The notes: generated from the letters alone by a model not told the origin. Positions 38,506 to 48,753 are shown, counted from the first letter of the stretch. The stretch is DNA of 64,000 nt from Chryseobacterium indologenes (GCA_001013295.1 LAZY01000013.1:26001-90000); one strand, 5' to 3'. Translations and numbers: made by a program.

Positions 38506-39315
38506 ATGATTCAATATTTAGATAACATTCAGCACAAAGATTCAAAGAACTTTTTCCTTATTGCCGGACCTTGTATTATTGAAGGGGAAGATATGGCGCT
38601 AAGAATTGCTGAGAAAGTGATCAATATTACAGATAAGTATAACATCCCTTATATTTTCAAAGGAAGTTTCAAAAAGGCGAACAGAAGCCGTGTTGACTCT
38701 TTTACAACCATTGGAGAAGAGAAATCACTGGAAATCCTTAAAAAAGTAGGCGAGACGTTCAATATTCCTACTACTACGGATATTCATGAGAATGAGCATG
38801 CAGCATTGGCGGCACAATATGTTGATGTATTGCAGATTCCTGCGTTTTTGGTACGTCAGACTGACCTTTTAGTAGCAGCTGCTAAAACAGGAAAGTGTGT
38901 GACTTTGAAAAAAGGACAGTTCCTTTCTCCGGAAGCGATGAAGTTTGCTGTTCAGAAGGTAACAGATTCTGATAACCAGAAAGTAGCGATCATTGAGAGA
39001 GGAAATTCTTTCGGATATACAGATCTTATTGTGGACTACAGAGGAATTCCTACGATGAGAGAATATGCACCGGTTATTTTGGATGTTACCCACTCTTTAC
39101 AGCAGCCGAACCAAAGTTCAGGAGTTACAGGCGGAAGACCGGATCTTATTGAAACCGTTGCCAAAGCAGGAATTGCTGTAGGAGCAGATGGTATTTTCAT
39201 AGAAACGCATCCTACCCCTGAAACTGCATTATCTGATGGAGCGAATATGTTAAGACTAGATTTATTAGAAGATTTATTACAAAAATTAACAAGAATTAGA
39301 GAATCGATTTTGTAA
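38506..39315 (+). CDS. kdsA: 3-deoxy-8-phosphooctulonate synthase
   Basis: Condenses arabinose 5-phosphate with phosphoenolpyruvate to Kdo 8-phosphate, the first committed step to the inner core of lipopolysaccharide. At 269 residues it has the normal length. FLIAGPCIIEGEDMA at the N-terminus, FKGSFKKANRSR, TDIHE and GGRPDLIETVAKAGIAVGADGIFIETHPTPE are conserved. It is separated by 43 bases from the TonB-dependent receptor downstream. The other Kdo gene here is kdsB at 8352. Confidence 0.97.
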   Translation: MIQYLDNIQHKDSKNFFLIAGPCIIEGEDMALRIAEKVINITDKYNIPYIFKGSFKKANRSRVDSFTTIGEEKSLEILKKVGETFNIPTTTDIHENEHAALAAQYVDVLQIPAFLVRQTDLLVAAAKTGKCVTLKKGQFLSPEAMKFAVQKVTDSDNQKVAIIERGNSFGYTDLIVDYRGIPTMREYAPVILDVTHSLQQPNQSSGVTGGRPDLIETVAKAGIAVGADGIFIETHPTPETALSDGANMLRLDLLEDLLQKLTRIRESIL

Positions 39316-39358
39316 TTGTTAAAAAAACATTAATTTTAGAAATTCTAAAATATTTCTT

Positions 39359-41602
39359 TTGAAAAAACTAGTTTTACCGCTAAGCCTTATGGTCCCTGTA
39401 CTGATTTTCTCCCAACATAGAAAAAAGGATACAGCGACCACTAAAGTAACCGATATAGAGGAAGTAGTCTTCCAGAAAAAAGCAACAGGAAAAACAAATG
39501 ACATCACCAATGTCAAAATCTCAGCAAAAGATGCGAAAGGAATTGCTACTATAAGTGGAGGAATTGAAGGATTGCTCAAAACGCTTCCCTCCGTAAACTC
39601 CAATACTGAGCTGTCTTCCCAATATATGGTTCGTGGTGGAAACTATGATGAAAACCTTATCTACATCAATGATATTGAGATCTACAGACCTTTCCTGATC
39701 AGAAACTCTCAACAGGAAGGGATGAGTATCATCAATCCGGATATGGTGTCTTCAGTGAATTTCTCAGCAGGAGGTTTTGAAGCCAAGTATGGTGATAAAA
39801 TGTCTTCTGCTTTAAATATCTATTACCGTGAGCCTGAAAAATTTGAACTTTCAGGTGAAGCAAGTTTAATAGGAGGCAGATTGACCACAGGTCTGGCTTC
39901 GAAGAATAAAAAATTTACTGCTTTATTCTCAGGTAGATACAGAAATACAAACCTTGTTCTTAATACCTTAAAGGAAGATACAGATTTTAACCCTACCTAT
40001 TGGGATTTCCAGTCTTATCTTAATTATCATTTCAATGATAAGTTCTCCATGTCATTCATCGGATATTATTCCAAGAATGATTATGAGATGATTCCGAGGC
40101 AGAAAAGTGTCACTTTCGGGAGCCTTCAGCAGCCTATTACCGTGAATATAGGATATGGGGGGAAAGAGAATGACCAGTACAAAAATATGATGGGAACATT
40201 CTCCATGAACTATAAGCCGACGGATCAATGGAAACTTACATTAGATGCTTTTTCCTATCAGAATAGAGAAAAGGAATATTATACCATTCAGTCAGCGTAT
40301 GAATTGCAGACCTTTGATCCTAAAACACAAGAACCTGTAGCGAGCTATGACCTTGGTGGACAGATTGAGCATGCAAGAAATGATTTGTTTGTAAGAACGT
40401 ATGGAACTCAGTTCAGAGCAAAATTTTCACCCAACGTCAATACGGATATTGAAGTAGGATTCAAATACGAGAAAGAAACCCTGAAGGATAATACCAACGA
40501 ATGGAAATTGGTAGACTCTGCGGGATACAGCATCCCAAGACCTGAGGTTATCGATCCGAGAACGGGAGCTACAGGAGATCTTAAACTGGCTTATTATATT
40601 GCCGGACAAAACAATATTGAACCTTCAAGGCTGTCGGCTTATGCCCAGTATTCACAGAAATTCTACTGGGGATCCAGTAAAGTATTCTTGAATGCCGGTG
40701 TACGTGTTGCCAACTGGAGTTTCAATAAAGAAACGATATTCTCTCCGAGAGTTCAGTTCGCCATAAAACCGGAATGGGATACCGATATGTTGTTCAAACT
40801 TTCGGCAGGGATCTATTATCAGTCTCCTTTCTATAAAGAGATTAAAGACCTTGACGGGAATTTCAACTCCAATATCAAGTCACAGCGTTCTATGCAGGTG
40901 ATTCTTGCCAATGACTATGAATTCCAGATGTATGACAGGCCGTTCAAACTGACTACGGAGCTTTACTACAAGAAAATGGATAACCTGATTCCTTATTATA
41001 TGGATAATGTAAGAATCCGTTATTCCGGAGAGAATAATGCTAAAGGTTATGCTTATGGTATTGATACGAGATTGTTTGGTGAATTTGTTCCGGGAGTAGA
41101 TTCTTGGCTTTCTGCGAGTTATGCAAGAGTATATGAGAATATAAACGGCAAAGGAGATATTCCGAGACCTACCGATCAAAGGTTAAGATTTGCGATGTTC
41201 TATCAGGATTATATGCCACAGTTTCCGTCGATGAGAGTAAATCTTACTCTGGTTTATGCGATGGGATTACCAACGGGGGCACCTGTTATGTTCGACAGCA
41301 ATGGTCAGCCTGATTTCAATTCTGCCTATAAATTCCAGAAAACACTGCCATCGTATAAAAGGGTAGATATAGGATTAACGAAAGTATTTATTGATCCGAA
41401 GGATAAAAAGAACAGATCCGGTTTCTGGGGGAACTTCCAGGAGCTTTCATTAGGAGTTCAGGTGTTCAATGCATTTAATATCAATAACACGGTTGCTAAC
41501 CAGTGGATCACGGATTATAATTCAGCCAATACAAATATATATCCGGTTCCGGTACGTCTTACAGGACGTTTCTTCAATGTGAAACTTGAGTTTAAATTAT
41601 AG
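39359..41602 (+). CDS. TonB-dependent outer-membrane receptor
   Basis: A 747-residue receptor starting with TTG 43 bases after kdsA. A signal peptide (1-18) precedes a plug domain with the typical VTDIEEVVFQKKATG start and GIEGLLKTLPSVNSNTELSSQYMVRGGNYDENLIYINDIEIYRP. The rest is a long run of amphipathic beta-strands (barrel), closing with RLTGRFFNVKLEFKL and a final aromatic-position strand. There is no N-terminal carboxypeptidase-regulatory domain and no SusD partner alongside, so it is not a SusCD pair. Substrate unknown. Confidence 0.9.
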   Translation: MKKLVLPLSLMVPVLIFSQHRKKDTATTKVTDIEEVVFQKKATGKTNDITNVKISAKDAKGIATISGGIEGLLKTLPSVNSNTELSSQYMVRGGNYDENLIYINDIEIYRPFLIRNSQQEGMSIINPDMVSSVNFSAGGFEAKYGDKMSSALNIYYREPEKFELSGEASLIGGRLTTGLASKNKKFTALFSGRYRNTNLVLNTLKEDTDFNPTYWDFQSYLNYHFNDKFSMSFIGYYSKNDYEMIPRQKSVTFGSLQQPITVNIGYGGKENDQYKNMMGTFSMNYKPTDQWKLTLDAFSYQNREKEYYTIQSAYELQTFDPKTQEPVASYDLGGQIEHARNDLFVRTYGTQFRAKFSPNVNTDIEVGFKYEKETLKDNTNEWKLVDSAGYSIPRPEVIDPRTGATGDLKLAYYIAGQNNIEPSRLSAYAQYSQKFYWGSSKVFLNAGVRVANWSFNKETIFSPRVQFAIKPEWDTDMLFKLSAGIYYQSPFYKEIKDLDGNFNSNIKSQRSMQVILANDYEFQMYDRPFKLTTELYYKKMDNLIPYYMDNVRIRYSGENNAKGYAYGIDTRLFGEFVPGVDSWLSASYARVYENINGKGDIPRPTDQRLRFAMFYQDYMPQFPSMRVNLTLVYAMGLPTGAPVMFDSNGQPDFNSAYKFQKTLPSYKRVDIGLTKVFIDPKDKKNRSGFWGNFQELSLGVQVFNAFNINNTVANQWITDYNSANTNIYPVPVRLTGRFFNVKLEFKL

Positions 41603-41670
41603 AAATAAGAATTGAATTTTATCATTTAAAATCGGCTCAACCCGCTGCAATGGCGATATAAAACATAGAA

Positions 41671-41703
41671 AGGCTTCCGGAATTATTTTCGGGAGCTTTT
41701 TAT
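41671..41703 (+). terminator. Probable terminator after the receptor gene
   Basis: A bulged stem (AG-CTTCCG with CGGGAGCT, one bulge and one G-U) and a T-rich tail, about 70 bases after the stop. Weaker than the other terminators here. Confidence 0.5.
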
Positions 41704-41778
41704 TTACCCGAATTTTATAACAAGAATACCAAATTTTATAACAACGGTTTGCGGGATATTTTTAACTTTGCTTTAGTA

Positions 41779-42159
41779 ATGAAAAAGATTCTTGCCATAT
41801 TATTCTCTATTTTCTACTTCGGATTTTCTTCCGGGGCAGCTTTTAGCGTTCATTACTGTATGCAGGAATTTGTTTCTGTAAGCCAGAAAACAGATGATAT
41901 TTGTGGAAAATGTGGCGTTAAAGACAAGAAAGGATGTTGCAAGACAGAGATCAAAATCGTAAAAGTAGATGACTCTCAGAAATCTGATTTCCTTAAAATT
42001 GATTTTCTAAGTTCGGTTTCAGAAATTCCGGTGAAACATCAGTTTGCCATTATTGACAAATCTTTTTCGGCGACCAAATTTACCCAAATTCAGATCAATG
42101 CGCCGCCTGAGTACAGGCCGGTACCAATCTACATCAATCATTGTAATTTTAGAATTTAG
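41779..42159 (+). CDS. HYC_CC_PP family protein
   Basis: The start at 41779 gives a signal peptide (MKKILAILFSIFYFGFSSGAA); an upstream in-frame start at 41749 does not. The 126-residue protein has the three marks of the HYC_CC_PP family: HYC in FSVHYCMQEF, a CC pair (KKGCCKTE) after CGKCG, and PP near the C-terminus (INAPPEYRPVPIYINHC). The clustered Cys and His suggest metal binding, and such genes usually lie next to copper or other metal-resistance genes, as here. Function not proven. Confidence 0.85.
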   Translation: MKKILAILFSIFYFGFSSGAAFSVHYCMQEFVSVSQKTDDICGKCGVKDKKGCCKTEIKIVKVDDSQKSDFLKIDFLSSVSEIPVKHQFAIIDKSFSATKFTQIQINAPPEYRPVPIYINHCNFRI

Positions 42160-42277
42160 AATCTGTCAGTCGTTTCAGGTAGTGTAATCATACCGTTACG
42201 TGCGACATGTCCTGACGCATTTTCCTTTGCGTTACCCTTATTCTTTATTAAAAAAATTAATTCTAAAATTTAAAACA

Positions 42278-42751
42278 ATGAAAAAGTATATCATTACAGC
42301 AGCCTTATCTTTATTCTCAATTATTTCACTTTCAGCACAGTCTAAAAAAGATGCTCAGGTTTCAAAACTGTATCAGAACTATATTGCGATCAAATCAGCA
42401 TTAGCTTCAGATGATGCAGACAAAACTTCAAAGGCAGCAACAGAATTTATCAAAACAGCTTCAACAATCGACTACAAATTAGTTTCTGAAGGAAATCTTA
42501 ACATCCTTAGAAAAGATGCTTCCGTTATTTCTGATGCAAGAACCGTTGCCGCTCAGAGAGAAACTTTTCTGAATCTTTCAGATAATATGATCGCGCTCAC
42601 AAAAGAATTTAAACTTTCAGATAAACCCGTTTATGTACAATATTGCCCAATGGCAGACGGAAGCTGGTTAAGTGATGAAAAACAGATCATGAACCCTTAC
42701 TACGGGAAATCTATGCTTTCATGTGGAAGTGTAAAGTCAGAAATCAAATAA
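42278..42751 (+). CDS. DUF3347 periplasmic protein
   Basis: The start at 42278 gives a signal peptide (MKKYIITAALSLFSIISLSAQ). The 157-residue protein ends in the DUF3347 signature VQYCPMADGSWLSDEKQIMNPYYGKSMLSCG, with Cys-Pro-Met-Ala and the final Cys-Gly. The N-terminal helical part spans the domain. The same CPM motif occurs in copper-binding proteins, and DUF3347 is often fused to or next to CusB-type efflux proteins, so a copper role is likely. Confidence 0.88.
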   Translation: MKKYIITAALSLFSIISLSAQSKKDAQVSKLYQNYIAIKSALASDDADKTSKAATEFIKTASTIDYKLVSEGNLNILRKDASVISDARTVAAQRETFLNLSDNMIALTKEFKLSDKPVYVQYCPMADGSWLSDEKQIMNPYYGKSMLSCGSVKSEIK

Positions 42752-42840
42752 ATATTGTATTAATCTTTAATATAATAAGTTGCATGGCTTAGGTTATAAC
42801 TTCCTTAAAGCTGTGCAGCTTCTAAAAAGTTCGGAAAATT

Positions 42841-45669
42841 ATGAAAAAACTAATCATGTTTCTGGTACTTTTGTTCTCTGTTTTTACTTTCGCACAAACG
42901 GCCAAGACGTATTATACCTGTCCTATGCATTCTGAAGTAGTGTCGCCAAAACCTGGTGACTGCCCGAAATGCAAAATGACTCTGGTAAAGAAAACCGTTG
43001 TGGTAAAACCTAAAGTAATGGCTAAGCCAGAGGTAAAGCCTATTCTTAAAACAGAAATAAAAGCAAAACCTGTAGAAACCAAAATAAATAGAGCTAAAGT
43101 TGATAATAAGTCGAAGAAGATTGATGAAGCTAAGAAAGCCAATAGAGGAAGAGACGCTGAAAAGCCAAATGCAGAGAGGAGAATTAAGAAAGAGCAATTG
43201 ATCGTGGCTGGAGAGTCTAAAGCAGAAAGTAAATATCAACCAAAGTCTCAGTTTCAATCTCAAACTACCTATACCTGTCCGATGCATCCTGAAGTGATTT
43301 CAGATAAACCGGGAAAATGCCCGAAATGCGGAATGGAACTGGTAGAAAAAGAAACACAGAAGCCTGCCATTGAAACTCCAAAGGATGAAAAATCTGTTTT
43401 AAAGAGAAATTCTGAGAACGGAAAAATTACTTTCGGAGGGAAAACAGTTCGGTATGATCTGTATGTAAAAGATACCATCGTCAATTTTACTGGAAAAAAC
43501 AGGAGAGCCATTGCGATCAATGGAAAGCTTCAGGCTCCCACTTTATATTTTACAGAAGGAGATACAGCTGAGATCTATCTTCACAATATGCTGAAAGAGA
43601 ATACAGGGCTGCATTGGCATGGAGTGATTCTTCCCAATGAACATGACGGAGTTCCCTATCTTACCACGAAACCTGTGAAACCGGGAGAAACCCACCTGTA
43701 TAAATTCAGAATTTCGCAGAACGGAACCTATTGGTACCATTCCCATGAAGCACTTCAGGAGCAGATAGGGATGAACGGAATCCTGGTTTTTAAAAAAAGA
43801 GAGGGTGAGCCCAAAACGGAATATAATGCAGAAATCCCTGTCCTGCTAGGAGATTGGAGTGATGATGATCCCATGCAGATTGCCCGAAGACTTCATATGG
43901 CCAACACCGATTGGTATGCCGTGAAGAAAAATGCTGTCCAGAGTTACTGGGAAGCCATCAAATCCGGAAACTTCGGCACAAAAGCGCTGAATGAATGGAA
44001 AAGAATGGAAGCCATGGACGTCAGTGATGTGTATTACGATAAATTCCTGATCAATGGTGTTCCGAGCTCAGATTACTCAAACCTCAAAGCAGGAGATAGA
44101 GTAAGATTGAGAGTGGCGAATGGAGGCTCTTCCACCTATTTCTGGCTGAATTATGGAGGCGGAAAGATAAAAGTGGTAGGAAATGACGGAAACGATGTCG
44201 TCCCTGTAGAAGTTGACCGTTTGATCGTAGGAGTTTCAGAAACGTATGATATTGAAGTCACAATTCCGGAAAACAAAAGTTTCGAATTCAGAGCTACTTC
44301 AGAAGATAGGATAGGACATGCGTCACTCTGGCTGGGTTCCGGTGAAAAAGTGGAGGCTCCCAATTTACCAAGGCTGATGCTTTTTGAAGGAATGAAAATG
44401 ATGAACGGAATGATGGAAATGAGCGGAAATATGAAGCCGATGACCATGACGATGGGAAATCAGATGATGGATATGAATGAAGTAATGTACCCGGAAATTC
44501 CAGAAAGTCAAAGAAAAACGACTGCAAAACACATCAATGAAATGATGGGGGTAAAAACTAAGGAAGATAAAAAAGAAGAGGATCACTCTGAGCATTCAGG
44601 GATGAATATGAAAGAAGAAAAAACGATCAAAAGATTGTCTTATAATATTTTAAAATCTCCTGAAAAAACAATTCTTCCTACAGACAGCATTCGTGAAATG
44701 AAGTTTACCCTGGAAGGAAATATGAACCATTATCTGTGGACTCTGGATAATAAAACCGTTACAGAAACAGATAAAATCCTGGTAAAAAAAGGGGAGATCC
44801 TTAGAATCAAGCTGTATAATAATTCTATGATGCGCCACCCGATGCATCTTCACGGTCATGATTTCAGATTGATCAATTCAAAAGGCGAATATTCTCCACT
44901 GAAAAATGTAGTAGACATCATGCCAATGGAAACTGTAACTCTTGAATTTGCAGCCAATCAGGATGGAGACTGGTTTTTCCACTGTCATATTTTATACCAT
45001 ATGATGGCGGGAATGGGAAGGATCTTCAGCTATGAAAATTCTAAACCCAACCCACAGCTTCCGAACAGAAAGCTGGCATGGAAAAACTTCCTGCAGGATA
45101 ATAAAATGGTAAGCTCTATGGCGATGCTGGATGTGGCAAGCAATAAAATACATGCAGAAACAATGACGATGTTCGGACCAAGATGGGCCAATCTGAATGA
45201 GTTTCACAGCAACTGGAACTTCGATCATTTTGAAGGAAGTGCCAAAGTGGGAAGATTCCTAGGAAAATTTCAGTGGGCATTGCCTTATGCAGGAGTAAGA
45301 GTTCAAAAGAACCATGAGATCATGGAAAGACAGATGACAGAAGATATGGGCATGGATTTTCATGGTAAAAAGACCTGGTTCGGACAGCAGAAAGCTTCAA
45401 AAAATAAATTGGCTTTCATGGTCGGGATGCAGTATGTATTACCTATGTTGATTACCGCAGATGCAAGCGTTGACCAGAATGGAAAAGTTCTGTTGGAGCT
45501 GAGTAGGGAAGATATTCCGCTTTCCAGAAGGCTGAGAGGAAACTTTAGTGTCAATTCAGATGGTGAGTTTTCGACAGGAGTAAGATATATCCTGCAAAAA
45601 TGGCTATCCGTTTCCGGAAATTATGATAATGAAATGGGCTGGGGAGCTGGTCTTACTTTAACATATTAA
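42841..45669 (+). CDS. Fused heavy-metal-binding, multicopper oxidase and CopB-like protein
   Basis: A 942-residue exported protein with a signal peptide (1-18). Two short heavy-metal-binding modules follow: CPMH 27-30 with CPKCKM 41-46, and CPMH 146-149 with CPKCGM 160-165, separated by a Lys-rich linker. A full multicopper oxidase domain runs from about 195, with HWHG at 258-261, WYHSH near 300, HPMHLHGH, and HCHILYHMMAGMG binding the four coppers. A Met-rich stretch (about 515-545) resembles CopA/CueO Cu(I) segments. The last 215 residues alternate as beta-strands with charged and aromatic ends (FHSNWNFDHFEGSAKVGRF, ending in WLSVSGNYDNEMGWGAGLTLTY), like the outer-membrane barrel of CopB. 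Probably oxidises or sequesters copper. Confidence 0.88.
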   Translation: MKKLIMFLVLLFSVFTFAQTAKTYYTCPMHSEVVSPKPGDCPKCKMTLVKKTVVVKPKVMAKPEVKPILKTEIKAKPVETKINRAKVDNKSKKIDEAKKANRGRDAEKPNAERRIKKEQLIVAGESKAESKYQPKSQFQSQTTYTCPMHPEVISDKPGKCPKCGMELVEKETQKPAIETPKDEKSVLKRNSENGKITFGGKTVRYDLYVKDTIVNFTGKNRRAIAINGKLQAPTLYFTEGDTAEIYLHNMLKENTGLHWHGVILPNEHDGVPYLTTKPVKPGETHLYKFRISQNGTYWYHSHEALQEQIGMNGILVFKKREGEPKTEYNAEIPVLLGDWSDDDPMQIARRLHMANTDWYAVKKNAVQSYWEAIKSGNFGTKALNEWKRMEAMDVSDVYYDKFLINGVPSSDYSNLKAGDRVRLRVANGGSSTYFWLNYGGGKIKVVGNDGNDVVPVEVDRLIVGVSETYDIEVTIPENKSFEFRATSEDRIGHASLWLGSGEKVEAPNLPRLMLFEGMKMMNGMMEMSGNMKPMTMTMGNQMMDMNEVMYPEIPESQRKTTAKHINEMMGVKTKEDKKEEDHSEHSGMNMKEEKTIKRLSYNILKSPEKTILPTDSIREMKFTLEGNMNHYLWTLDNKTVTETDKILVKKGEILRIKLYNNSMMRHPMHLHGHDFRLINSKGEYSPLKNVVDIMPMETVTLEFAANQDGDWFFHCHILYHMMAGMGRIFSYENSKPNPQLPNRKLAWKNFLQDNKMVSSMAMLDVASNKIHAETMTMFGPRWANLNEFHSNWNFDHFEGSAKVGRFLGKFQWALPYAGVRVQKNHEIMERQMTEDMGMDFHGKKTWFGQQKASKNKLAFMVGMQYVLPMLITADASVDQNGKVLLELSREDIPLSRRLRGNFSVNSDGEFSTGVRYILQKWLSVSGNYDNEMGWGAGLTLTY

Positions 45670-45672
45670 AAT

Positions 45673-45702
45673 AAAAAACGTCTCTTTTACGAGGCGTTTT
45701 TT
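45673..45702 (+). terminator. Terminator after the copper-oxidase gene
   Basis: Stem AAAAAACGTCTC / GAGGCGTTTTTT (one G-U) with a 6-base loop, 4 bases after the stop codon. Confidence 0.9.
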
Positions 45703-45756
45703 ATGTAAAAGGATATGAGTAGCTTTATCTTCCTAAATATAAAAACTTAATACATC

Positions 45757-46212
45757 ATGAAAGAGAATGTTTATAGTGTAAATAATTATTGGGACATGAC
45801 CATTCTGGAAGGAATAGCTGATTTTAAAGGGCAACCCTATTATTACACCAATATTTTTTCAGAAGCTGAAGATGACTGGACCGATGAATATATACTTACT
45901 CCACTGTCTGAAGAGATTTTTGTACTGGGACTTGCAATCTGGAATTATTGACTGCGCTGGTTAAAAACCTATAATCAAACAAAAATTCCTCATAATGCTG
46001 AATATGCAAAACAAAGAGAAAGTCAATCTTTTAAAGAGATAATTGCTTTACAAACAAATTCTGAAGAATGGATCAGATTAGAAGAGAATTACCAAAACCA
46101 GCTTATCTTTGATGAGTATTTAAAGACAACGCCACCTGCCACAAAAGCAAAAGGTAGTTTCAGCGGTAAAATTGATGGAACAGCAACATTTGTAGAATGG
46201 CTGGATATGTAA
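45757..46212 (+). pseudogene. Small hypothetical gene broken by an in-frame TGA
   Basis: The frame from ATG 45757 stops at TGA 45949-45951 but then continues in the same frame for 87 more codons to TAA 46210-46212. The downstream part has normal composition (LRWLKTYNQTKIPHNAEYAKQRESQSFKEI) and ends in SGKIDGTATFVEWLDM. The TGA is flanked by W-N-Y on one side and L-R-W on the other, so it most likely replaced a TGG (Trp). The family is not recognised. A total of 152 codons would be usual for a small cytosolic protein. Confidence 0.75.
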
Positions 46213-46252
46213 ATTTTAAATGATACATTTTATCACTGCAAAAATCCATGAT

Positions 46253-46287
46253 AAAAAATAAGCCACCTCATTTTCACGAGATGGCTT
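46253..46287 (-). terminator. Terminator of the S9 peptidase gene
   Basis: AAGCCATCTC / GAGGTGGCTT (minus-strand reading, one G-U) with an 8-base loop and a U-rich tail, about 20 bases after the stop codon. Confidence 0.75.
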
Positions 46288-46308
46288 TATTATTTAAAAT
46301 ATTGAGTA

Positions 46309-48342
46309 TTATTTGGATGCTTCTGCTGCTTTTACTTTCTCAGCAGGTTTGTAAGTCACGGTTTTAATATCAACGGTCATTTCTTTCAGGCGTTTTGCTA
46401 CATTTTCAGGCATATCTTTCTGATACCTGCCTCCAATTACTTCGGAAAGGAATTTTTCCGTCTCGGCATACATTGCCATACTGTTAACCGGCTTTCTGAA
46501 TCCATGGCCTTCATCATCAGCAAGAATATAATTTACTTTTTTCCCTTTATCACGCAGAGCGATGACAATCTGATCTGCTTCAGCCTGCTTTACTCTCGGG
46601 TCGTTGGCACCCTGAACGATCAGTAAAGGTTTGACGATTTTGTCTACACTGAATAGCGGGCTTGCTTCCTGCATTCTTTTCTTACCTTCTTCAGTTCGTG
46701 GATCACCCACCATCCCATAGAGGAAGGCACGGCCTGATTCCCAATAAGCAGGTACAGAATCCAAAAGGGTGAAAAGATTACTTGGCCCTACAATATCAAC
46801 TCCTGCAGCATAAACCTCCGGGGTGAATGCCAGTCCCGCCAGTGTGGCATATCCGCCATAGCTTCCGCCCATGATGGCAACTTTATTTTTATCTGCAATT
46901 CCCTGATTGATCAGGTGTTTTACTCCCCATGTAATATCATCCTGCATCAGCTTTCCCCATTGCAGATCACCTCCGTTCTGGAATTTTTTACCATAGCCTC
47001 CACTTGCTCGGAAGTTAGGCTGAAGTACGGCATATCCTCTGTTAGCTAAAAACTGTACGATTGGATTGTAGCCCCAATAATCTCTTGGACCTTTTGGTCC
47101 TCCGTGAACCAAAACGACTACAGCAATGTTTTTTCCACTCGATCCTACGGGTAAAGTCAGATAAGCCGGAATTTCAAGTCCGTCGCTGCTTTTATAGGAG
47201 ATTGGGGTCATGGAAGCCAGATACTGTTCAACTTTTTTCAGTTCTGCTCTTGGAGTATACTGGAAGATCAGCTGCCTTGTTTTAGCATCAAAGAAATAAG
47301 ATTCAGAAGCATATTTGTCACCCCAAACCGAGATTAAAAATTTAGAATAATCCTTCGTTGAGCTTCCGAAATTAACCTCTCTTCCCGGAAATTTACTTTG
47401 AAGAAATTTGTAATTCTCTTCCCATGTTTTATCCTTCCAGTAATAGTCTGTTTTGTCACCGGTATATGACGTAGAAATGATCTTTCTTGTATTCCTGTCC
47501 ATAGATAACCCGCCGAAATCTACTTTTCCTTTAGGATCAGCTTCAACTTTTGTGATTTGTTTTGTTTTTGGATCCATCAGGAACAGGGCTGTCTTATCCA
47601 GATCTCCTTTATTGGTTACCAGATAGAATTTAGCATTATCTTCGCTCCAGCTAGCAATATAAGCGTTTTCTGTAACCAGTGTTTCATAGATGGGAGTTAA
47701 CTTATCTCCGTCTTTGTAAAGAAATTGTGTGGTTCCCTTATCATCTGTTTTGGATAAGACCCTGAGTTTTTCGTCCCAGTCGAAATCATAGCCTGTAACA
47801 CGGTCTGTATTTTCATAGATCTTTTTCATTTCTCCTGTAGAAATTTTCAGAGAATACAGATCATGCCATGCTTTATCACGGTTGTTTAAACCTACCATCA
47901 ACAGATCAGGATCTTTTCGGCTTACCATATAGATCTGAGCAGCTATTTCTTTGAGAGGAGTGATATTTCTTGATGCAGGAACTCCAGTTGTGGCTTTTGC
48001 GATAGGGTCTACGGCAAAAATATTCATATTTTCATCCCCATTATTGTCTTTTACATAAAGGATGTATTTCCCATCTTCTGACCAGAAATAGCCATTCAAA
48101 GGCCGCTTACTGTCAGTTAACGGACGGGCTTTATCAAAAGGTTCATCAATCTTTTTCACCCAGATGTTCATAATTCCTCCGTATTCTTTCGTAAACGAGA
48201 TCCACTTTCCATCCGGGCTCAGCTGACCTCCTGAAATTTCCGGATTTCCAAAAAACAATCCTCTGTCCAGTAAGGGGACTTCCTGTGCGTGTGCTGTATT
48301 CACTCCTAGGATCAGGAGCAATGCATAAAAGAATTTTTTCAT
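46309..48342 (-). CDS. S9-family serine peptidase (prolyl oligopeptidase type)
   Basis: A 677-residue exported peptidase with a signal peptide (1-19, ending NTAHAQ). The first two thirds form a beta-propeller-like region of repeated strands ([24 protein letters not shown]). The C-terminal alpha/beta-hydrolase domain has the nucleophile in [13 protein letters not shown], the Asp in [13 protein letters not shown] and the His in DDEGHGF. This is the dipeptidyl/acylaminoacyl peptidase architecture, acting on short peptides in the periplasm. Confidence 0.95.
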   Translation of the reverse strand: MKKFFYALLLILGVNTAHAQEVPLLDRGLFFGNPEISGGQLSPDGKWISFTKEYGGIMNIWVKKIDEPFDKARPLTDSKRPLNGYFWSEDGKYILYVKDNNGDENMNIFAVDPIAKATTGVPASRNITPLKEIAAQIYMVSRKDPDLLMVGLNNRDKAWHDLYSLKISTGEMKKIYENTDRVTGYDFDWDEKLRVLSKTDDKGTTQFLYKDGDKLTPIYETLVTENAYIASWSEDNAKFYLVTNKGDLDKTALFLMDPKTKQITKVEADPKGKVDFGGLSMDRNTRKIISTSYTGDKTDYYWKDKTWEENYKFLQSKFPGREVNFGSSTKDYSKFLISVWGDKYASESYFFDAKTRQLIFQYTPRAELKKVEQYLASMTPISYKSSDGLEIPAYLTLPVGSSGKNIAVVVLVHGGPKGPRDYWGYNPIVQFLANRGYAVLQPNFRASGGYGKKFQNGGDLQWGKLMQDDITWGVKHLINQGIADKNKVAIMGGSYGGYATLAGLAFTPEVYAAGVDIVGPSNLFTLLDSVPAYWESGRAFLYGMVGDPRTEEGKKRMQEASPLFSVDKIVKPLLIVQGANDPRVKQAEADQIVIALRDKGKKVNYILADDEGHGFRKPVNSMAMYAETEKFLSEVIGGRYQKDMPENVAKRLKEMTVDIKTVTYKPAEKVKAAEASK

Positions 48343-48753
48343 ATTTTTTGATTTTGATATGGGTTAATTTAGTTATTTCTTTCCATAAAAAAAACAAAAA
48401 AAATGATCCTTTTGGTTGAAATTGTGATGATTAGGTTTACATCTCCAGCTCAATGATTTTTCTTGCCATCTTCTAATTGACACTTTCAGGAATTAAATTC
48501 ATCATAAAATTCCGCAATGAATTTCCATGTTCCCATTGAGATACTTTCTGTTAGGTGCAGGAAAATCGGAGATTTTTGGGAAATATCCTACATTTTTATT
48601 TTGCCACGAATGAACGAATAAATCATATATTTAATTTTATCCATAAAGAAAATTATTCGTGCATCCGTGGCAAAAAACTAGAGGCAATATTTGCTGAGGA
48701 TCTTTTATTTTCTTGTGTCTTTGCAATCATCAACAAAGTATAATCAAAAAAAA
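48343..48753. other. Gene-free gap with an inverted repeat
   Basis: About 410 bases between the peptidase start and the end of the GNAT gene (both minus strand). It contains the inverted repeat 48601-48676 and otherwise AT-rich sequence. It should hold the peptidase promoter; no convincing consensus was picked out. Confidence 0.6.
48601..48676. repeat. Inverted repeat, GCCACGAAT family
   Basis: TTGCCACGAATGAACGAATA at the left pairs with TTATTCGTGCATCCGTGGCAA at the right with a few mismatches. Elements of this sequence type (GCCACGAAT ... ATTCGTGGC) are scattered between genes in many Bacteroidetes. A decayed relative (ATTCGTG ... TTAGTGG) appears to lie at about 291-385. Confidence 0.75.

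Noticed and set aside
42160..42277. A riboswitch in the gap before the DUF3347 gene
   Set aside because: About 118 bases, no conserved boxes recognised and no clear terminator; it is most likely the promoter region.
45949..45951. Selenocysteine recoding at TGA
   Set aside because: No downstream hairpin of a SECIS type was recognised, and the flanking residues favour Trp; a nonsense change is simpler.
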